This document shows, piece by piece, positions 1-5,406 of a DNA stretch of 7,843 nt (positions within the stretch are counted from its first letter, which is position 1; every line of letters starts with the position of its first letter). Made by a program: the position numbers and the translations under genes. Source of the DNA: Candidatus Eiseniibacteriota bacterium (lineage in GTDB: Bacteria > Arandabacterota > Arandabacteria > JAGLYR01). A model generated the notes under the pieces. The model had not been told where the DNA came from and ran no database searches. It worked only from the letters and a program-made list of their open reading frames with translations. The stretch spans positions 1-7,843 of the forward strand of contig JAGLYR010000300.1 in NCBI GenBank assembly GCA_023132135.1. The letters are read 5' to 3'.

Positions 1-70
1 CTTGTCACCCTGTCACCTGTCACTGGATCTATGCATCGGCCTTGCCCGTGTGACGTGGGCGAGTGACAAG
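1..70. repeat. short TGTCAC repeats with an inverted partner
   Basis: TGTCAC occurs three times at the left edge (3-8, 11-16, 18-23), spaced 8 and 7 bases apart. CTTGTCAC at 1-8 has its exact reverse complement GTGACAAG at 63-70. The left edge is cut by the window, so the array may extend further. It lies in non-coding DNA upstream of the S8 protease and resembles the degenerate short-word arrays seen between genes in some uncultured bacterial genomes. No function can be read from it; the hairpin arms are only 8 bases and far apart. Confidence 0.5.
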
Positions 71-110
71 TGTCCAGTGTCGAGGAAATGGGGCAGCATT
101 CCGCAGGCCA

Positions 111-190
111 GGGACTGTCTCTCATGCCCTTCTCCTTGGACTACGTACTCGGCACTACGCACTAGGGACTGTCTCTCACGCCCTTCTCCT
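111..190. repeat. 26-base direct repeat pair, 54-base period
   Basis: A 26-base unit at 111-136 recurs at 165-190 with one difference (T at 125, C at 179). It begins GGGACTGTCTCTC and ends GCCCTTCTCCT. A partial third copy, CTGTCTCT, lies at 191-198. The 28-base linker holds its own small repeat, ACTACG at 140-145 and 154-159. The block is non-coding and sits 53 bases upstream of the predicted S8 promoter. It could be a genome-wide intergenic repeat or an upstream control region; the window alone cannot decide. Confidence 0.75.
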
Positions 191-242
191 CTGTCTCTAT
201 CAGTGTCTTCGGTGGATGGCTCAGCGGATAGGGGGTTTTGCC

Positions 243-272
243 TCGACATAGCCGCATGTTTCGAGATATACT
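243..272 (+). promoter_or_regulatory. predicted sigma70-type promoter of the S8 protease gene
   Basis: TCGACA at 243-248 matches the -35 consensus at 5 of 6 bases. TATACT at 267-272 matches the -10 consensus at 5 of 6, with an 18-base spacer. Transcription would begin near 279 and leave a leader of about 50 bases before the GTG at 329. The -10 block GAGATATACT resembles the one in front of the C25 protease (GTGATATACT), at nearly the same distance from the start codon. Prediction by eye only. Confidence 0.5.
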
Positions 273-313
273 TGATGCCTGACGAATCGCATCGCTGCCC
301 TGAAACCGCTACG

Positions 314-320
314 AAAGGAG
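314..320 (+). promoter_or_regulatory. ribosome binding site of the S8 protease gene
   Basis: AAAGGAG lies 8 bases before GTG 329. It is the only good Shine-Dalgarno sequence upstream of the signal peptide and decides the start: the frame stays open back to base 2, but the earlier in-frame starts lack such a site and would put unrelated sequence before the signal peptide. Confidence 0.75.
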
Positions 321-328
321 CCTCCATC

Positions 329-2731
329 GTGCGGACATACTGGAGTGGCCCCATCCTGGTCGTCGTTTCGATGTTGCTCATTGCAACCGGTTCCCTCGAG
401 GCAACCCCGGGGAATACGATCTACCTCATGACCCATACGTTCGATCCCGGTGAAGCGATCCCCGAAGTTCCCGCCTCCCTCAGCGCCCCCGAGCCCATCA
501 TGGGGCAGCAGGCCTACTACCTCGTTCAGCTCGGCGGTCCGCCGACAGAGGAACGGAAGGCATCCATTGTCTCCGGCGGCGGCGAGCTCATCGCGTATGT
601 CCCGGATCACACTTACATCGTGAGGATGGATCCCGCCACCCGGGAAGCAATCATTTCCTCTCCGCAAGTCCGCTGGGTCGGGCCCTACCACCCGGCGTAC
701 AGACTGGACTCGATGATCGGGCAGCGCGAGTTCCACAATCCCGAGCGCGCGTCCGATCCTCTCCATACACTGAGGATCCGTGTATTCGACGATCTGGACG
801 AGACGGCCGGGCAGATTCAGGATCTGGGCGCCGAGATTCTGGAGACCGTCGACGATGGGTTCCAGAAAACCGTCGTTGCTCGTGCAGCGCCCGAGATACT
901 CGAGGATATCGCACGACTGGCCCGCGTCTGGTGGATCGAGGAGAAACCGGAGTTCTTCCTGATGAACAACGACACCAAGTGGGTCGTCCAGTCCAACGTG
1001 TCCGGCAACACTCCCATCTGGGACAAGGGGCTCCATGGAGAGAATCAGCTGGCCGTGGTAATGGATTCCGGCCTCGACTACAATTCCTGCTGGTTCCGCG
1101 ATGGAGGCTCAGCCCCGGGACCCAGCCACCGGAAGGTGATCAACTACTCGCTGTATGGTGGCAACGCATACGACGGGTGTGACACTGGTCATGGTACCCA
1201 CGTGTGCGGCACTCTTGCCGGCGACCAGTCCTACGTCAATCCCGGGAACTACTCCTACAACGGGATGGCTTACAAGGCAAAGCTGGCCATGCAGGACGTT
1301 GGTGAGGATGACGTATGGTCGTGCACGGTTGGGGCGGTCAATGTGCCCAGCAGCCTGACCTCCGCCTACAACGCGGCGTACAATCTGGGCGGCCGTGTGC
1401 ATTCCAACTCCTGGGGCAGCACGGAGAACAGCTACGATTCCTACGCTGTGAACGTGGACAATTTCATGTGGGGACACCCCGATTTCCTGGTCGTCTTCGC
1501 CTGCGGGAATTCGGGATCCGGTTCGAGCACTGTCGGGTTCCCCGGCACTGCCAAGAACTGCGTCACCGTCGGCGCTACAAGGAGACCTCCACAGCAGAGC
1601 ACCATCGCAGGCTATTCGAGCCGCGGCCCCACCTCGGACAACCGTTACAAGCCGACGGTGGTCGCCCCCGGCGGAGAAGCCGGCTACGGCTACATCAACT
1701 CGGCTGACAACCACGCGGGCAATCCCCCGGCGCAGACCTGCAGCATGGTCAGCAGTCCTTTCCAGGGAACGTCGATGGCAGCCCCGGCCGTCGCCGGATG
1801 CGCGCTCCTGGTCCGCCAGTACTACACGGAAGGCTGGTACCCGAGCGGGACGCTGACCGGGGCCGATGCCCTGGTGCCCAGCGCGGCCGTGATGAAGGCC
1901 ACGCTTCTCAATTCCGCCACCGATATCGGCACCGCCAACATCCCCAACAACGACGAGGGCTGGGGACGGGTGCTTCTGGAAGACGCCCTTTATTTCCAGG
2001 GAGACGCCCGCGAGCTCATCGTGGAGGATGTGGCGCCGGGGGTCGCTCAGGGGCAGACACAGTCCTTCCAGTTCGAGGTCGACTCCTCCACGGTGCCCCT
2101 CGAGATCGTGCTGGTGTGGACGGACTACCCGGGCACAGCGGGAACCAGCGTGGCCATCCAGAACAATCTGAATCTCACGGTCACGGCCCCGGGTGGAACG
2201 CAGTACAGGGGGAACGTCTTCAGCGGCGGCCAGTCGATAGCCGGGGGCTCCTACGATACCCGAAACGTGGAAGAGGCCGTGAGGCGGAACAGCCCGTCTC
2301 TCGGCACGTACACGGTAGATGTGAACGGCGCGGTGGTTCCCCACGCGCCCCAGCCGTTCGCCCTCGTGACCACCGGGTCCTTCGCCAACTGGCCCCAGGA
2401 TCCCACCGGGGTCGCGGACGGGGAACTGACCGTCGCAGGAAAACCCTTCGAGATTCAGAGCATTTCTCCCAACCCGTTCAACCCGTCAACGACGATTGCT
2501 TACCGCTTGAATCCGGTGTCGTTGGGGATGGCGCGGGCAACACTCAAGATCTACGGCGTGGACGGACGGGTCGTGACCACTCTTGTCGACCGTGTCCAGG
2601 ATCCGGGACTCTACTCCGTGATCTGGAATGGGCGGTCGTCCGAGGGAGTGACCGTCTCCAGCGGCGTGTACTTCTGTGAGCTGGCGTATGGTGGGGAGAA
2701 AGAGACGAGGAAAGTCATTCTGTTGAAGTAG
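329..2731 (+). CDS. secreted subtilisin-family (S8, KP-43-like) serine protease with C-terminal sorting-type domain
   Basis: Secreted endopeptidase of 800 residues, probably hydrolysing proteins at the surface or in the medium. Residues 1 to about 25 form a Sec signal peptide (hydrophobic ILVVVSMLLI, then a small-residue cleavage zone). Residues about 63-127 and 145-211 look like two successive inhibitor-type propeptide units. The catalytic domain (about 220-555) has the full triad: Asp246 in MDSG, His288 in GHGTH, Ser482 in GTSMA, with oxyanion Asn394 in CGNSG. Residues about 585-695 form a beta domain with WTD and NNLNLTV motifs, as in the KP-43 type of S8 proteases. Residues 707-800 are a FlgD-Ig / type IX-like tail with SPNPFNP at 713-719 and RKVILLK at the end. 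The catalytic domain holds eight cysteines, unusual for subtilisins. It is first in a likely operon, 39 bases before the prenyltransferase-TPR gene. Family assignment is firm; substrate and secretion route are inferred. Confidence 0.93.
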   Translation: MRTYWSGPILVVVSMLLIATGSLEATPGNTIYLMTHTFDPGEAIPEVPASLSAPEPIMGQQAYYLVQLGGPPTEERKASIVSGGGELIAYVPDHTYIVRMDPATREAIISSPQVRWVGPYHPAYRLDSMIGQREFHNPERASDPLHTLRIRVFDDLDETAGQIQDLGAEILETVDDGFQKTVVARAAPEILEDIARLARVWWIEEKPEFFLMNNDTKWVVQSNVSGNTPIWDKGLHGENQLAVVMDSGLDYNSCWFRDGGSAPGPSHRKVINYSLYGGNAYDGCDTGHGTHVCGTLAGDQSYVNPGNYSYNGMAYKAKLAMQDVGEDDVWSCTVGAVNVPSSLTSAYNAAYNLGGRVHSNSWGSTENSYDSYAVNVDNFMWGHPDFLVVFACGNSGSGSSTVGFPGTAKNCVTVGATRRPPQQSTIAGYSSRGPTSDNRYKPTVVAPGGEAGYGYINSADNHAGNPPAQTCSMVSSPFQGTSMAAPAVAGCALLVRQYYTEGWYPSGTLTGADALVPSAAVMKATLLNSATDIGTANIPNNDEGWGRVLLEDALYFQGDARELIVEDVAPGVAQGQTQSFQFEVDSSTVPLEIVLVWTDYPGTAGTSVAIQNNLNLTVTAPGGTQYRGNVFSGGQSIAGGSYDTRNVEEAVRRNSPSLGTYTVDVNGAVVPHAPQPFALVTTGSFANWPQDPTGVADGELTVAGKPFEIQSISPNPFNPSTTIAYRLNPVSLGMARATLKIYGVDGRVVTTLVDRVQDPGLYSVIWNGRSSEGVTVSSGVYFCELAYGGEKETRKVILLK

Positions 2732-2758
2732 AACGAAGCGCCACATCAGACATCCACG

Positions 2759-2764
2759 AAAGGG
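2759..2764 (+). promoter_or_regulatory. ribosome binding site of the UbiA-TPR gene
   Basis: AAAGGG lies 6 bases before GTG 2771, in the 39-base gap after the S8 stop codon. The gap shows neither a hairpin terminator nor a promoter, so translation probably starts on a transcript shared with the protease gene. Confidence 0.55.
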
Positions 2765-2770
2765 CAGGGC

Positions 2771-5296
2771 GTGGCACGGCGCTCGATCTCGTCCCTCATC
2801 TCAGATCTTGAGAACTCCCCCCTCCATTGGGGCTGCTACGCCGCCACTTTCATTGGCCTGGTGATCGCCCGGAATCTCATCGAAGGCGCGCTGGGCCCGG
2901 ATCGCATTCTGGGATTCACCTACTTCGCCTCTCCTTCGGCCCTGATGGTGCTGGATCATTTCCTCTTCTTCTACGTCAGCCTTTTTCTGGGCTTCTCGAT
3001 TCTCCTCTCTGTGCTGATCCGGGAGAGAATTGGCCGGGTCATGAAGGTAATGACGCCGGCGTGGGCACTGATCCTCATTCCCCCCGTTCTCGATTTCATC
3101 CTCACTGCGGGGAGTGGTGTACGAATTACCTACGTCCTCGACCTATCGCCCGTGATCCTCAGGTTCTTCGACCCGATGGTCGCCCTCGACCGCGTTTCAT
3201 ACGGCCAGCGGGTGGAAATCCTCCTCGCCTGCATTCTGGCTTGCGGGTACGTGCGGATCAGGACCCGGAGCTGGACGAGAGCCGTCGGGTCCTTCATCGG
3301 GGTCTACATTCTGATCGCGATACACGGGGTTCTTCCCAGTCTGTATGCGAAATCGGCATGGTTTGTGACGGAGGGGGCCGGGACAGGCGCGGCGGCTGCA
3401 TACGATGCCGCCTTCAAGTCGGGCGGAATTGTACAGGAGGAAAGCCGGAAGTTGGCGCTTCTCTTCCTCTTCGCATCGATTCTCCTGGGCTGGATTGCAC
3501 TCCGGATGCACACGCCAAAGAAGACAGACGCCGTCTGCGCGAACGTTCGCCCACTCCGCTCGATGCATTACACGGGAATGACGGTTTTCGGCGTTGCGCT
3601 GGGATGGGCTGTCTTTGCTCCGGCCGGAATCGAGTTCTCCGGCGGAGGAGATCTCCTCGGAGTTCTCGGAGTCTGCGTTGCCACCTTTTTTGCTCTCCAG
3701 GCATCGATCGGACTCAATGACCTTTTCGACGAGCAGGCCGACCGGATTGCGGGTGCGCACCGTCCCCTGGTGACCGGCATTCTGGAAAGAAAGGACGCCA
3801 TCCTGCAGGCAGTATCTTTCTCTGCAATAGCCCTTCTCCTTGCCCTCAACGTGAAATACTCGACTTTTCTCCTTATGGCGCTCGTGCTCGCGGTCTCGGT
3901 CTTCTACTCCGCGCCGCCGCTCAGGCTCAAGCGGATTCCGATCCTGGCAACGGTGACCCTTGGGCTCCTTTCTCTCCTGGCCGCGCTTATCGGATTCTCC
4001 GCGTTTGCCGAAGAACGATCCGTGGCGCTGTTCCCGCCAAGACTGGGGTGGCTGCTGGTGCTCTCCTTCGGCCTCGCCTTCACGGCCAAGGATCTCAAGG
4101 ACATCGATGGAGATCGAGCGACAGGCACACTCACACTGCCGATCCTGCTGGGACCCCGGGCGGGAAAGGCGGCCGTAGCGGTTCTCCTTGCTCTGGGGTA
4201 CCTTCTGATTCCTCTTCTTCTCCCCTACCGCGTGCTTATTGTTCCTTCGATCCTCCTGGGCCTTGCGAGCGCGGCGCTCGTCTACCTCTGGAAACGCCCC
4301 GGGGTAGACAACGTGCTTCTCGCTGTCTACCTCGCTTTCGCTCTGGTTGTCGCCACCGTAGTCGGGCGCGACGTGGACGCTCTCCTGGCCGGGGAAAATC
4401 CCCTGCTGGGGGCGAAAGTGGCGCAGATCCAGGGACGGAATGCGGAGGCGCGTTCCCGGTGGGATCAGGCGGCTGATCGCTATCTTCACGCCGCCCGCAT
4501 GCTCACCGATGATCCTGCTCTTCTCGAACACACCGGGGTCTCCCTGTTCAACAGCAACCGTATGGAGAAAGCGGCGGCAATGCTGGAGATGGCAACCGAA
4601 TCGAACCCGTCTTCCCCCGTCGCTCGGGAGTACCTAGCGATCTCGGAGATGAAGTTGGGTCACACGGACGTGGCCGCAATGCTCATGACCACTGCGGTCC
4701 GCTCAGGGATGAGACCGGGGATCTTCCTGTCTCACCTCGGGGATCTCTATCTGACGGCGGGAGACCCGGCATCGGCCCGGAGCACCCTGGCTCACGCGCT
4801 TCATGTCGGACACGGGGACGTCCCCACGCGCATCCGGTATGCCGACGCGCTGGCGGCCCTGGGGCTGGTGGATGAATCCCGGCATCAGTACGAGCGTGTT
4901 GTGGAGAGAGACCCCTCGTCGGCCGAAGCTCTGGATGCTCTTGGAAGGTTCTACCACTCTGCGGGCCGACCGGACATGGCTCTTCCCAGACTCCAACGGG
5001 CCGTGTCGCTCGCCCCCGCCGAGGCTACGTTCTGGAACAATCTCTCGGTTGTCTACCGCGACCTCAAGCGCTACGGCGAAACCCTCGATGCTCTTGACCG
5101 CGCGACGCGCCTGGATCCTGCACTTGTCGATGCGTACTACAACAGAGGACGCGTCTATGACACGCTCGGCCGTCACGACGAAGCGCGGAGGCAGTACCTT
5201 CTCGCTCTGGAAATCGATCCCTCCTTTGCGCAGGCGCGGAAAGAGCTGGAGAAACACGGGCTTGGCGACACTATGCAAGGGTCGGGTCGAAGGTAA
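2771..5296 (+). CDS. UbiA-family prenyltransferase fused to an N-terminal membrane domain and a C-terminal TPR array
   Basis: Inner-membrane protein of 841 residues in three parts. Residues 1-265 hold about six hydrophobic segments (about 21-41, 57-83, 94-112, 145-161, 171-193, 228-244) that I do not recognise. Residues about 266-535 are a complete UbiA domain with nine likely membrane segments. It has the first Asp-rich motif NDLFDEQAD at 316-324 and the second, DLKDIDGD, at 441-448. Such enzymes use these motifs to bind Mg2+ and polyprenyl diphosphate and transfer the prenyl chain to an acceptor; the acceptor here cannot be told. Residues 583-820 are seven TPR units of 34 residues each, with a degenerate one before them. 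UbiA enzymes are usually about 280-320 residues, so this is a large fusion. Charges in the loops place the TPR array in the periplasm. The UbiA and TPR calls are firm; the biological role is unknown. It might act in quinone or lipid synthesis, or modify exported proteins. Confidence 0.9.
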   Translation: MARRSISSLISDLENSPLHWGCYAATFIGLVIARNLIEGALGPDRILGFTYFASPSALMVLDHFLFFYVSLFLGFSILLSVLIRERIGRVMKVMTPAWALILIPPVLDFILTAGSGVRITYVLDLSPVILRFFDPMVALDRVSYGQRVEILLACILACGYVRIRTRSWTRAVGSFIGVYILIAIHGVLPSLYAKSAWFVTEGAGTGAAAAYDAAFKSGGIVQEESRKLALLFLFASILLGWIALRMHTPKKTDAVCANVRPLRSMHYTGMTVFGVALGWAVFAPAGIEFSGGGDLLGVLGVCVATFFALQASIGLNDLFDEQADRIAGAHRPLVTGILERKDAILQAVSFSAIALLLALNVKYSTFLLMALVLAVSVFYSAPPLRLKRIPILATVTLGLLSLLAALIGFSAFAEERSVALFPPRLGWLLVLSFGLAFTAKDLKDIDGDRATGTLTLPILLGPRAGKAAVAVLLALGYLLIPLLLPYRVLIVPSILLGLASAALVYLWKRPGVDNVLLAVYLAFALVVATVVGRDVDALLAGENPLLGAKVAQIQGRNAEARSRWDQAADRYLHAARMLTDDPALLEHTGVSLFNSNRMEKAAAMLEMATESNPSSPVAREYLAISEMKLGHTDVAAMLMTTAVRSGMRPGIFLSHLGDLYLTAGDPASARSTLAHALHVGHGDVPTRIRYADALAALGLVDESRHQYERVVERDPSSAEALDALGRFYHSAGRPDMALPRLQRAVSLAPAEATFWNNLSVVYRDLKRYGETLDALDRATRLDPALVDAYYNRGRVYDTLGRHDEARRQYLLALEIDPSFAQARKELEKHGLGDTMQGSGRR

Positions 5297-5323
5297 GGAT
5301 TCCGTGTTCATCGACGCAACCCC

Positions 5324-5352
5324 TTGCAATTCCGCCAGTTCTGTGATATACT
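5324..5352 (+). promoter_or_regulatory. predicted extended -10 promoter of the C25 protease gene
   Basis: TTGCAA at 5324-5329 and TATACT at 5347-5352 are separated by 17 bases, the ideal spacing. TG at 5344-5345 makes an extended -10 (TGATATACT). Transcription would start near 5359, giving a leader of about 48 bases to the GTG at 5407. This suggests the C25 gene can be expressed independently of the two genes before it. Confidence 0.65.
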
Positions 5353-5392
5353 GAGGCATTGGAATTCATCTCAATCATGGGTATTCCCCAAC

Positions 5393-5399
5393 GGAAGGA
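5393..5399 (+). promoter_or_regulatory. ribosome binding site of the C25 protease gene
   Basis: GGAAGGA lies 7 bases before GTG 5407. It favours this start over TTG 5359, which falls on the predicted transcription start, and over ATG 5377, which has only a weak and distant GGAA before it. Confidence 0.65.
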
Positions 5400-5406
5400 C
5401 AGGCCC

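Noticed and set aside
1-198. CRISPR array
   Set aside because: There are only two full repeat copies, the spacing and linker contain their own repeats, and there are no cas genes in the window.
2-328. N-terminal extension of the S8 protease by 109 residues, since the frame stays open to the left edge
   Set aside because: The translated extension is unlike any protein, runs through the repeat block and the predicted promoter, and would put the signal peptide in the interior. GTG 329 has a strong ribosome binding site.
1109-2344. Long open frame on the - strand inside the S8 gene
   Set aside because: It lies opposite a gene with intact catalytic motifs, and its translation is rich in Arg, Gly, Val and His with no recognisable domain, as expected from a G+C-rich antisense frame.
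2732-2770. Terminator or promoter between the S8 and UbiA-TPR genes
   Set aside because: No hairpin with a T run and no -35/-10 pair could be found in these 39 bases.
3197-4531. Long open frame on the - strand inside the UbiA-TPR gene
   Set aside because: The translation is a charged low-complexity string opposite the membrane segments and UbiA motifs of the real gene; it is a shadow of biased codon use.
5359-5406. Earlier TTG (5359) or ATG (5377) starts for the C25 protease
   Set aside because: TTG 5359 coincides with the predicted transcription start and has no ribosome binding site. ATG 5377 has only a weak, distant GGAA and would lengthen the signal peptide's front end. GTG 5407 fits better, though ATG 5377 cannot be fully excluded.
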